Positions 1 to 5,183 of a stretch of 5,183 nt of DNA are shown here, piece by piece; position 1 is the first letter of the stretch; each line of letters opens with the position of its first letter. The notes under the pieces are model-generated. The model had not been told where the DNA came from and ran no database searches. It was given only the letters and a program-made list of their open reading frames with translations. A program made the translations under genes and the position numbers. The stretch is from contig NZ_CAMVPU010000121.1 of NCBI RefSeq assembly GCF_947169445.1, positions 1 through 5,183 on the forward strand. Reading direction: 5' to 3'. The stretch is from an uncultured Butyrivibrio sp. GTDB lineage: Bacteria; Bacillota; Clostridia; Lachnospirales; Lachnospiraceae.

Positions 1-60
1 ATGAATGCGCGAATCAGTTACTGGAGGGAGCTGCAAGCGAGTGAACAGTAACGACTCATG
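1..60. repeat. Intergenic repeat, copy 1
   Basis: This 60-bp unit recurs at 154-213 with 57 of 60 identical bases and no gaps; the differences are at positions 15, 16 and 52. It carries a 7-bp inverted repeat, GTTACTG (17-23) with CAGTAAC (46-52), so the RNA could fold into a hairpin. It begins at the window edge and may extend further upstream. The GTTACTG...CAGTAAC ends resemble dispersed intergenic repeats that I recall from Lachnospiraceae genomes, but that family assignment is from memory. Confidence 0.85.
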
Positions 61-75
61 GTTGCTGTTCAGACA

Positions 76-101
76 GAAATGCGCACTAAGCTGCGCATTT
101 C
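76..101. repeat. Perfect 10-bp hairpin between the repeat copies
   Basis: GAAATGCGCA (76-85) and TGCGCATTTC (92-101) are perfect reverse complements around a 6-nt loop. No T-run follows, so it is not a classical intrinsic terminator. Its position between the two copies suggests it belongs to one composite repeat element. Confidence 0.7.
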
Positions 102-127
102 GTGAGAACTTGATGCAGGAGTGAGCG

Positions 128-156
128 CATTCCTTCGACGAAGTCGATATGGAATG
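128..156. repeat. Two-part hairpin just before repeat copy 2
   Basis: CATTCC (128-133) pairs with GGAATG (151-156). Inside it, TCGAC (135-139) pairs with GTCGA (143-147) around a GAA triloop. A small asymmetric internal loop separates the two stems. The outer arm runs into the first bases of repeat copy 2, so the hairpin and the repeat are physically joined. Confidence 0.55.
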
Positions 157-213
157 AATGCGCGAATTTGTTACTGGAGGGAGCTGCAAGCGAGTGAACA
201 GTAATGACTCATG
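154..213. repeat. Intergenic repeat, copy 2
   Basis: This is the second copy of the 60-bp unit at 1-60. The C-to-T change matching position 52 alters the hairpin arm from CAGTAAC to CAGTAAT (199-205). The new base can still pair with GTTACTG (170-176) as a G-U wobble, so the RNA fold is kept. The copy ends about 75 bp before the pncB start codon and could lie in that operon's leader, depending on where transcription starts. Confidence 0.85.
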
Positions 214-237
214 TATAGTGCTTAATGAATGTTTCAG

Positions 238-254
238 CTTTTTCTAAGAAAAAG
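238..254. promoter_or_regulatory. Palindrome upstream of pncB
   Basis: CTTTTTCT (238-245) and AGAAAAAG (247-254) form a perfect palindrome around one base; as RNA it would be a 7-bp A/U-rich hairpin with a UAA loop. It lies 33 nt before the pncB start and close to its ribosome binding site. It could be an operator or simply AT-rich sequence. It does not match any NAD-regulator site that I can recall. I found no convincing -35/-10 pair between 214 and 287. Confidence 0.3.
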
Positions 255-287
255 TAAGATATTAAAATAATAATAGAGGGGATAATC

Positions 288-1496
288 ATGGATAGAATAA
301 TAACATCATTACTTGAGCAGGATGCCTACAAGTTCTCAATGGGGCAGGCTATCTACCATCAGTTTAGTGATTACAAGACCACCTGGACTTTTAAGTGCAG
401 GAATAAGGATGTGCACTTTACAAAAGAGATGGTGGAAGAAATAAGAAGACAGATTAAGGCCTTCTGCGAGCTGAGATTCACAGAAGAAGAGCTTGAGTAT
501 CTTGAGAATATAGTTTGGATCAAAGGCTCTTACGTGGATTTCCTTCGCCTTTGGGAAGCAAGATACGATGATTTCATAATTGATGACAATGCGGAATGCG
601 GCCTGAATATCGAAACAAAAGGTACATGGCTCAATACTTCAATGTATGAGATTCCTACTTTGGCAATTGTAAATGAAGTATATTTCAGGATGCAGTATGA
701 TTACGACAAGCTTTATGACAGCTTTAAGAAGAGGCTGGCTGCCAAGGTTGTAAAGGTAAAAAGTGGTGAGATTTGCCTGTCAGTATTTAGTGAATTCGGA
801 CTAAGAAGACGTTTGTCCGCAGAGGCTCAGGATCTTGCTGTTAAAACTTTGAAAGAGGCTGACCTTGGTTCATCCAAGTTCCTTGGAACCAGCAATGTTT
901 ATCTTGCAAAGAAACATAACGTTACACCTGTTGGAACCATGGCTCATGAGTGGATCATGTGTACCGGACAGGGAAATCACAAGCATAATCCGGCATATTC
1001 TAACTGGTATGCTCTTGATGCCTGGGTAAAAGAGTATGGTATCTTAAACGGAACAGCTCTTACAGACACTATTACTACAGATTGTTTCCTTAAGGACTTC
1101 CAGCTTACTTATGCAACACTATTTAGTGGCGTGCGTCATGATTCTGGAGATCCGATTGAATGGGGCGAGAAGATGATTGCTCATTATGAGAGCCTTGGAA
1201 TCGATCCTAAGACTAAGACACTTCTTTTTAGTGACAGCCTGGATTTTGAAAGAGCGGATAAACTCTTTAGACATTTTAATGGTAAAGCTAAGGTGGGCTT
1301 TGGAATTGGAACTTATATCGCGAACGATACTGATGTAGAGCCCCTTAATATTGTCATGAAGACTACAAGATGTAACGGTCAGGATGTGGCTAAGATTTCA
1401 GATATCAGGGGAAAAGGAATGTGCAAGAACCCAGAGTATGAAGATTATCTTCTTAGATGCATTGACTGGAGAATGACTCACGAGACTAAGATATAA
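288..1496 (+). CDS. pncB: Nicotinate phosphoribosyltransferase
   Basis: This cytoplasmic enzyme joins nicotinate to PRPP, with ATP hydrolysis, giving nicotinate mononucleotide; it is the entry step of Preiss-Handler NAD salvage. The 402 residues match the usual length of about 400 for the E. coli-type enzyme. Visible hallmarks are LLEQDAYKFSMGQA (8-21, substrate-site N-terminal segment), SEFGLRRR (168-175), GTMAHEW (216-222, with His220 aligning by eye to the histidine phosphorylated in the Salmonella enzyme), GVRHDSGDP (281-289), FSDSLDF (314-320), FGIGTYI (338-344) and PLNIVMK (352-358). The start is supported by AGAGGGG at 275-281, 6 nt upstream. nadE follows after 13 nt with its own ribosome binding site, so the two are probably co-transcribed. 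The gene appears intact. The family call is close to certain; regulation is not evident. Confidence 0.96.
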   Translation: MDRIITSLLEQDAYKFSMGQAIYHQFSDYKTTWTFKCRNKDVHFTKEMVEEIRRQIKAFCELRFTEEELEYLENIVWIKGSYVDFLRLWEARYDDFIIDDNAECGLNIETKGTWLNTSMYEIPTLAIVNEVYFRMQYDYDKLYDSFKKRLAAKVVKVKSGEICLSVFSEFGLRRRLSAEAQDLAVKTLKEADLGSSKFLGTSNVYLAKKHNVTPVGTMAHEWIMCTGQGNHKHNPAYSNWYALDAWVKEYGILNGTALTDTITTDCFLKDFQLTYATLFSGVRHDSGDPIEWGEKMIAHYESLGIDPKTKTLLFSDSLDFERADKLFRHFNGKAKVGFGIGTYIANDTDVEPLNIVMKTTRCNGQDVAKISDIRGKGMCKNPEYEDYLLRCIDWRMTHETKI

Positions 1497-1509
1497 AGAG
1501 GGCATAAAA

Positions 1510-2328
1510 ATGGATTTTTTACAGAATTTTGACGTAAATAAAAAGATCGAGGAAATCACAACCTGGATCAGAGCGTGGTTTGACGAAAATGGTCCTAAGG
1601 CAAATGCAGTTGTGGGCATTTCCGGTGGAAAGGATTCCACTATTGTAGCAGCTCTTTTGGTCAGGGCTCTTGGAAAAGACCGTGTTGTAGGAGTGCTGAT
1701 GCCAAATGGTGAGCAGAAGGATATCGAGGAGTCAAAACATGTGGTTACACTTCTTGGAATAGATTATTTTACGGTCAATATCAATCCGGCGGTGAGAGGC
1801 CTTTATGAGGCCATAGGAAGCGCTGATTTTGTAACTCATAACGAGGTTAACATAGCATGGAAAGAAAATGCTGGCAGGGGAAATGATGGAGGAATTGGTA
1901 TTATTTCCAAGGATTCGGTTATCAATACTCCGCCTAGAATCCGCATGACTACGCTCTATGCAATAGCTCAGTCACTTCCAAATGGCGGAAGAGTAGCTAA
2001 TACCTGCAACAGATCAGAGGATTATGTAGGGTATTCCACCAAATATGGTGATGCTGCCGGGGATTTCAGCCCATGTTCTGACTTTACAGTTACGGAAATG
2101 AGACTTATTGGTGATGCGCTAGGTCTTCCTAAGGAACTTATTCACAAGACACCATCCGATGGACTTTCCGGAATGTCTGATGAAGATAAGCTGGGATTTA
2201 CCTATGATGAACTGGACAGATATATTTTGACAGGTCAGATAGAGGATGAGGAGTTAAAGAAAAAGATTGACCATCTTCATGATCTTAATCTCCACAAACT
2301 ACGTACGATTCCAATGTTTAAACAGTAA
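1510..2328 (+). CDS. nadE: NAD synthetase, ammonia-dependent type
   Basis: It catalyses the last step of NAD synthesis: ATP-dependent amidation of nicotinate adenine dinucleotide. The 272 residues contain only the synthetase domain; there is no N-terminal glutaminase domain (which would bring the length to roughly 550-650), so free ammonia is the expected nitrogen donor. The PP-loop GISGGKDS lies at 36-43. NRSEDYVGYSTKYGDAAGDF (167-186) matches the conserved N-x-S-E...GY-x-TKYGD block, and TPSDGLSGMSDEDKLGFTYDELD (215-236 region) the C-terminal acidic block. The wording NTCNRSED and PSDGLSGMSDED, instead of GTGNKSE and PTAGL-x-x-GQTDE, marks a divergent clostridial-type subgroup; residues 118-136 are a Gly-rich stretch longer than in the E. 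coli or Bacillus enzymes as I remember them. AAGAGGG at 1496-1502 supports the start. It shares an operon with pncB; nadD is absent from the window. Confidence 0.95.
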   Translation: MDFLQNFDVNKKIEEITTWIRAWFDENGPKANAVVGISGGKDSTIVAALLVRALGKDRVVGVLMPNGEQKDIEESKHVVTLLGIDYFTVNINPAVRGLYEAIGSADFVTHNEVNIAWKENAGRGNDGGIGIISKDSVINTPPRIRMTTLYAIAQSLPNGGRVANTCNRSEDYVGYSTKYGDAAGDFSPCSDFTVTEMRLIGDALGLPKELIHKTPSDGLSGMSDEDKLGFTYDELDRYILTGQIEDEELKKKIDHLHDLNLHKLRTIPMFKQ

Positions 2329-2334
2329 AATATA

Positions 2335-2380
2335 AGCCACTGGGATGTTGATTAAGAAACTAGATCAACTCTCAGTGGCT
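2335..2380. terminator. Hairpin terminator between convergent genes nadE and the chemoreceptor
   Basis: AGCCACTG (2335-2342) pairs with CAGTGGCT (2373-2380). The stem continues with GGA/TCT and, past one bulged T at 2346, with GTTGAT (2347-2352) and ATCAAC (2364-2369), giving about 17 pairs. On the plus strand CTTATTAT follows, only a weak T-tract. On the minus strand the hairpin is followed by TATATTTTA. It sits 6 nt after the nadE stop and 41 nt past the end of the opposing gene, so it probably ends transcription in both directions. Confidence 0.75.
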
Positions 2381-2421
2381 CTTATTATGCGCAGGCTTAT
2401 ATTATTGATGAATAAAAATCG

Positions 2422-4206
2422 TTAGATTGTTATGAACTGCTTGGTACTGTCGTTAAGCTTTTCTGTTACGTTGTTATTGGTATCCATAGCTGAACTGATT
2501 CCGCTGATCTCATCCACGATGTCCTGAGAATGTGCTGCGGACTGGTTGATGGCTTCAGAAGCCTGTTCAACGGACTCTGTAATGGATTCAACAGAATCTG
2601 CCATCTCTGTCATGATGCTGCTTAGGCTCTGAGTCTGCTCGGAAATACCATCAAGCATTTCATTGATTAGGCGGGCAGTTTCTTCGTATTTTTCACCGGT
2701 CTCAACAAAAGCATCATAGTCGGCCAGAACGGTTGTATTAATGAAATCCAGCACTTGCATAGCATTATCAGCTAGAGATGTAACAGCTTCGGTAACTTCG
2801 TTACTGATATTCTGGATGTTGCCGGCTGTCTGACGAGAATTCTCAGCAAGGGAACTAATTTCAGATGCTACAACTGCAAAGCCCTTGCCGGCTTCACCGG
2901 CTCTTGCAGCCTCGATAGAAGCATTAAGTGCAAGGAGGTTGGTCTGAGAAGCAATATCAAGGATTACTTTGGTAAGTTCATTGATCTGGGCAACCTTTTC
3001 ACTATCTTTTACTGATTTTTCCAGTACACCGGAGAGTTCTTCCATCTTGGAGCCGGTGTTGTCCTTCTTGTTCTGAGCGCCCTCTTTTATCTCTATAGCT
3101 TCAGCTCTGATCTCTTCAGCTTTGGCGGTACCATCTTCAACACCACCGTTGATATTGTCGGTAGCACCCTTAACATCACCTAACTTATCATTCATGGTTC
3201 TTGCTGTATCGGATACGTTCTGCATGCTTGCAGACAATTCCTCAAGAGCGGCGGATGTATTAGTAATATTATCGCTTGCCAGCATGATCTGGCTGGTCAT
3301 GTTTTCTGAAGATTCAGTGAGCACGACAGTTCCGTCTTTTACTTCCCTCAGAATAACCTGCAAAGTTTCTATGAAATGGTTAAAACCATCTTTGATATGG
3401 ACAAGCTCTGATGAGGTATTGGTGGCAACTCTTGCATTAAGGTTACCCTTGTGATTCTGAATATCAGTAATGATGTTATTGATCTCATCAGCAATGAGGT
3501 TAACCTTGCGACCGATAAGACGGTAATTTAGGAACAGGAATCCTGCTATGCAGGCAATATAAACGAACATGAGTATATTGACTATCGTAATAGCTGATTT
3601 GGCCTGTTTTTCAACATAGGCCTGTGTATTATTCTGAACAACAACCAGTTCTTCATTTAGAATTTCGAGCTGCTCCTTCATATTGGCCAACTGCGTTGAT
3701 GCTTCTCCGTATACAACACCAAGAATAGTATTGACATCAGCTTCCTTTGCGGCCTTTATTACAGTCTGATATCCCTGCTTGTATGGTGTATAGTTTTCCT
3801 GCAAAATGGTGGCTGCCTGATAAGCTGAGCTGCCTGTGCCTGAAACGGTGGCAAAAGTCGATACGATGCCTTCGATGGCGCTATCCATTTCTGAAATACA
3901 TGTTTCCATTTCCGGAATCTTGGTTTCGACCTGGCCCATAGCAGCGATGGTCTCATACATTGAAGCAAGGGCGAATCCGTCATTATCAAGGATTCGCATG
4001 TCCACTTCGAAAACTCGCATATCATCCATGACACCTTCTACAATTGTTGCTGTGCCGATAGATGTGCTGGAGATATTGTTCATTTGAGAAGTAACAATAA
4101 AGATTGAGATGACAAATAGAAGCAATAACGCTAAATAGGAAAAAGCGCTCATTCCTGCAACAGTTTTAAAAAATGGTATTTTTTTCTGTTTATTATTCGC
4201 TGCCAT
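2422..4206 (-). CDS. Methyl-accepting chemotaxis protein (transmembrane chemoreceptor)
   Basis: A membrane chemoreceptor that would control CheA kinase through CheW. With the start at 4206 it has 594 residues: a short basic N-terminus, TM1 at about 20-40, an extracytoplasmic helical sensor at about 41-205 (probably four-helix-bundle type; ligand unknown), TM2 at about 206-228, HAMP at about 229-285 (with E267-L268 and F275-N276), then the signalling coiled coil. The hairpin tip is unmistakable: ILDIASQTNLLALNAS (415-430), IEAARAGEAGKGFAVVASEI (431-450), then SSLAENSRQT. The arms on either side are of similar length, as expected for an antiparallel hairpin. The HAMP lacks the usual proline in its first helix, and there is no C-terminal CheR-binding pentapeptide, which is normal in many Firmicutes. 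The gene converges on nadE and diverges from the 186-residue gene. Longer in-frame starts exist up to 4326 but lack a ribosome binding site and would put 40 charged residues ahead of TM1. Confidence 0.95.
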   Translation of the reverse strand: MAANNKQKKIPFFKTVAGMSAFSYLALLLLFVISIFIVTSQMNNISSTSIGTATIVEGVMDDMRVFEVDMRILDNDGFALASMYETIAAMGQVETKIPEMETCISEMDSAIEGIVSTFATVSGTGSSAYQAATILQENYTPYKQGYQTVIKAAKEADVNTILGVVYGEASTQLANMKEQLEILNEELVVVQNNTQAYVEKQAKSAITIVNILMFVYIACIAGFLFLNYRLIGRKVNLIADEINNIITDIQNHKGNLNARVATNTSSELVHIKDGFNHFIETLQVILREVKDGTVVLTESSENMTSQIMLASDNITNTSAALEELSASMQNVSDTARTMNDKLGDVKGATDNINGGVEDGTAKAEEIRAEAIEIKEGAQNKKDNTGSKMEELSGVLEKSVKDSEKVAQINELTKVILDIASQTNLLALNASIEAARAGEAGKGFAVVASEISSLAENSRQTAGNIQNISNEVTEAVTSLADNAMQVLDFINTTVLADYDAFVETGEKYEETARLINEMLDGISEQTQSLSSIMTEMADSVESITESVEQASEAINQSAAHSQDIVDEISGISSAMDTNNNVTEKLNDSTKQFITI

Positions 4207-4212
4207 AACTGA

Positions 4213-4219
4213 TCCTTTC
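4213..4219 (-). promoter_or_regulatory. Ribosome binding site that fixes the chemoreceptor start
   Basis: On the minus strand GAAAGGA lies 6 nt before the ATG at 4206. Neither the in-frame ATG 18 nt further upstream (4224) nor the one at 4326 has a comparable site, so translation should begin with MAANNKQKK, just before the first membrane segment. Confidence 0.8.
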
Positions 4220-4375
4220 TTCATGATGACTTGTTGAAAAAACAATTTGTTGCTATCTCTTTTTTGAATATCTATACATCTTGATTTTACGCTTTGGATA
4301 AATTGTGCGCTATACAACACGACCATATTTTATAGTAATTTAAGGCTTTTTAGAATTTTTATCTTAAATGTAGAT

Positions 4376-4405
4376 TTGATGTTTATAAATGGGTGATGGT
4401 ATAAT
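4376..4405 (+). promoter_or_regulatory. Sigma-A promoter of the 186-residue gene
   Basis: TTGATG (4376-4381) and a perfect TATAAT (4400-4405) are 18 nt apart, and a TG one base before the -10 box makes it an extended -10 element. Transcription should start near 4412, leaving a leader of about 86 nt. The same spacer (4207-4497) must hold the promoter for the divergent chemoreceptor gene, but I could not place that one with confidence. Confidence 0.75.
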
Positions 4406-4452
4406 GTTTGATGTGAAATAGAAAGTATTATTATGATTAGGAACGTTACATT

Positions 4453-4482
4453 TATAGGGGAGCGTTAAAAAGCGCTTCTATA
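4453..4482 (+). promoter_or_regulatory. Leader hairpin just before the ribosome binding site
   Basis: TATAG (4453-4457) pairs with CTATA (4478-4482), and AGCG (4461-4464) with CGCT (4473-4476), separated by a GGG/T internal loop and closed by an 8-nt loop. The G-rich ribosome binding site (4484-4488) starts two bases after the stem. The motif GGGGA occurs three times in this leader: 4457-4461, within 4484-4489, and 4493-4497 touching the start codon. It matches no riboswitch class that I recognise. Confidence 0.4.
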
Positions 4483-4497
4483 CGGGGGAATTGGGGA

Positions 4498-5058
4498 ATG
4501 GCATTTGATATATCTAAGATAACCAGTGCCGTAAATAGCTATTTGTATTCTATTTCAGATGTTAATAAGCTTCTTAGTGATAATGAGAGCGCTGAGAGTT
4601 CTGCCGGGCTTTCGGGGATATTTCAGAAGCTTTTGACTAAGGCAGTATCAGATGAAACTGCCAAACAGATTTCGGATGATGAGGCTGTTACGAAGGCTTT
4701 ATCTGCCCTTTCCGGAATTACGACAGGGCAATCTGTTGACTCAGCATTTGATGCTTACGCAGATGAAAATCTTTTTTCCTATACGCTGCCAGATCTTACG
4801 AGTAAGAGCAGTGCAGGGACTGTTGCAACATCTGATAATGGAAACACAGCTAAAAGTGTTACCAGTGTTTATTCGAAGGATGTACTTGCTTCGCAGATTC
4901 AGAGCCGATTTGATAGCCTTGATATAGCAGGAGAGATCCAAAAGAGTATTGAGAGCCATAACCGTTTGAATGAAATAAGCAGCTACAATGCAAACAGGCT
5001 TAAGACTTACAATACACAATCAGATAATACGAGTGTGTTTGGCGATTTTTATCTATGA
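4498..5058 (+). CDS. Hypothetical Ser-rich, Cys- and Trp-free protein
   Basis: I do not recognise this 186-residue protein. It is acidic (24 Asp/Glu against 14 Lys/Arg) and about 18% serine (33 residues). It has no Cys, no Trp, one His, one Pro, and no Met after the start. There is no signal peptide, lipobox or membrane segment. The N-terminus (about 4-28) and C-terminal part (about 127-170) look like amphipathic helices. The middle, about 101-122, is a Ser/Thr/Gly/Asn-rich linker likely to be disordered. It ends in aromatic FGDFYL. The start has GGGGG at 4484-4488, 9 nt upstream. A strong promoter precedes it, so it is probably expressed. Codon use resembles the neighbours by eye, with no sign of decay. 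Absence of Cys is common in flagellar and other non-Sec exported proteins, but export is only a guess. Reality as a gene is likely; function unknown. Confidence 0.8.
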   Translation: MAFDISKITSAVNSYLYSISDVNKLLSDNESAESSAGLSGIFQKLLTKAVSDETAKQISDDEAVTKALSALSGITTGQSVDSAFDAYADENLFSYTLPDLTSKSSAGTVATSDNGNTAKSVTSVYSKDVLASQIQSRFDSLDIAGEIQKSIESHNRLNEISSYNANRLKTYNTQSDNTSVFGDFYL

Positions 5059-5081
5059 GAAAAAAATAGTTGAAAAATCGC
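5042..5081. terminator. Hairpin over the stop codon of the 186-residue gene
   Basis: GCGATTTTT (5042-5050) and AAAAATCGC (5073-5081) are perfect 9-bp reverse complements; CTAT (5053-5056) and ATAG (5066-5069) can pair inside. The left arm lies in the last codons of the gene, the stop codon (5056-5058) is in the interior, and the right arm overlaps the efp -35 box. No T-run follows on the plus strand, so if it terminates transcription it is a weak or atypical terminator. Confidence 0.4.
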
Positions 5082-5098
5082 AAGTGATAGTTTAAAAT
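5070..5098 (+). promoter_or_regulatory. Sigma-A promoter of efp
   Basis: TTGAAA (5070-5075) and TAAAAT (5093-5098) each match the consensus at five of six positions and are separated by the ideal 17 nt. Transcription should start near 5105, about 35 nt before the efp start codon. The gene therefore need not depend on read-through from its upstream neighbour. Confidence 0.7.
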
Positions 5099-5139
5099 GT
5101 AACAGTTGTTTGATGTGAAGTAATTTAGGAGGATTTTTT

Positions 5140-5183
5140 ATGATTTCTGCAAGTGATTTCAGAAATGGTATGACCATCGAAAT
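5140..5183 (+). CDS. efp: Elongation factor P, N-terminal fragment cut by the window end
   Basis: Only 14 complete codons are present, reading MISASDFRNGMTIE. This matches the opening of EF-P from Clostridia (typically MISAGDFRNG followed by a short hydrophobic/acidic strand), the first strand of the KOW-like N-terminal domain. EF-P enters the ribosomal E site and relieves stalling at consecutive prolines; the full protein is about 185 residues. The start is supported by a perfect AGGAGG at 5127-5132, 7 nt upstream, and a sigma-A promoter at 5070-5098. Truncation is due only to the window boundary. The call rests on a short segment, but the DFRNG motif at this position with a strong ribosome binding site leaves few alternatives. 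Confidence 0.85.
   Translation, partial: MISASDFRNGMTIE

Noticed and set aside
1..213. CRISPR array
   Set aside because: There are only two repeat copies of 60 bp with a 93-bp spacer, the copies differ at three positions, and no cas gene is nearby.
1..287. Riboswitch or T-box leader for the NAD operon
   Set aside because: The hairpins follow the repeat units, not any known riboswitch or T-box core, and no anti-terminator or terminator pair with a T-run lies before pncB.
214..287. pncB promoter near TATAGT (214-219) or TAAGAT (255-260)
   Set aside because: Neither has an acceptable -35 box at 16-18 nt, so I do not annotate a promoter.
1398..1640. Minus-strand open frame across the pncB/nadE junction
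   Set aside because: It lies opposite two strongly conserved genes, has no ribosome binding site and resembles no protein family.
3122..4087. Several open frames inside the chemoreceptor gene, on both strands
   Set aside because: They overlap unmistakable chemoreceptor coding sequence, and their translations lack any domain-like character.
4231..4251. TTGTT/AACAA inverted repeats in the chemoreceptor leader
   Set aside because: The arms are five A/T-rich bases each and can pair in more than one register, which is expected by chance here.
4207..4340. Sigma-D (motility) promoter for the chemoreceptor gene
   Set aside because: On the minus strand there are TAAA-like and GATAT-like pieces, but none has the right spacing with a GCCGATAT-type -10 box. 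I could not support a specific site.
4652..5019. Overlapping frames within the 186-residue gene
   Set aside because: The plus-strand alternative is Leu/Arg-rich in the way a shifted frame usually is, and neither alternative has a ribosome binding site. The 4498 frame has both promoter and ribosome binding site.

Overview
The window looks like an ordinary chromosomal segment of a motile, AT-rich Gram-positive anaerobe. I lean towards a Lachnospiraceae member of the Butyrivibrio/Pseudobutyrivibrio kind. The reasons are strong AGGAGG-type ribosome binding sites, a divergent ammonia-dependent NadE, a chemoreceptor lacking a C-terminal pentapeptide, an EF-P N-terminus of Clostridia type, and structured intergenic repeats that I remember as common in that family. 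The placement is inference, since no rRNA gene is present.

Layout. Positions 1-287 hold no convincing gene. Instead there are two near-identical 60-bp repeat copies 153 bp apart, with several inverted repeats in and between them, followed by a short palindrome. Next comes a two-gene plus-strand operon for NAD salvage: pncB (288-1496) and nadE (1510-2328), 13 nt apart. A long hairpin (2335-2380) separates nadE from a convergent chemoreceptor gene (minus strand, 2422-4206). A 291-bp divergent spacer then carries a good sigma-A promoter and a structured leader for an unrecognised Ser-rich, Cys- and Trp-free protein (4498-5058, plus strand). The window ends in the first 14 codons of efp (elongation factor P), which has its own sigma-A promoter at 5070-5098.

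How the genes work together. PncB makes nicotinate mononucleotide from nicotinate, and NadE performs the final amidation of nicotinate adenine dinucleotide to NAD. The middle enzyme, NadD, is not in the window. The chemoreceptor would feed a CheA/CheW array. The 186-residue protein sits divergently beside it, but no functional link is shown.

I found no defence system, mobile element, CRISPR array or RNA gene. The parts most worth a second look are the composite repeat block at 1-213, the leader and product of the 186-residue gene, and the hairpin that spans that gene's stop codon and the efp -35 box.
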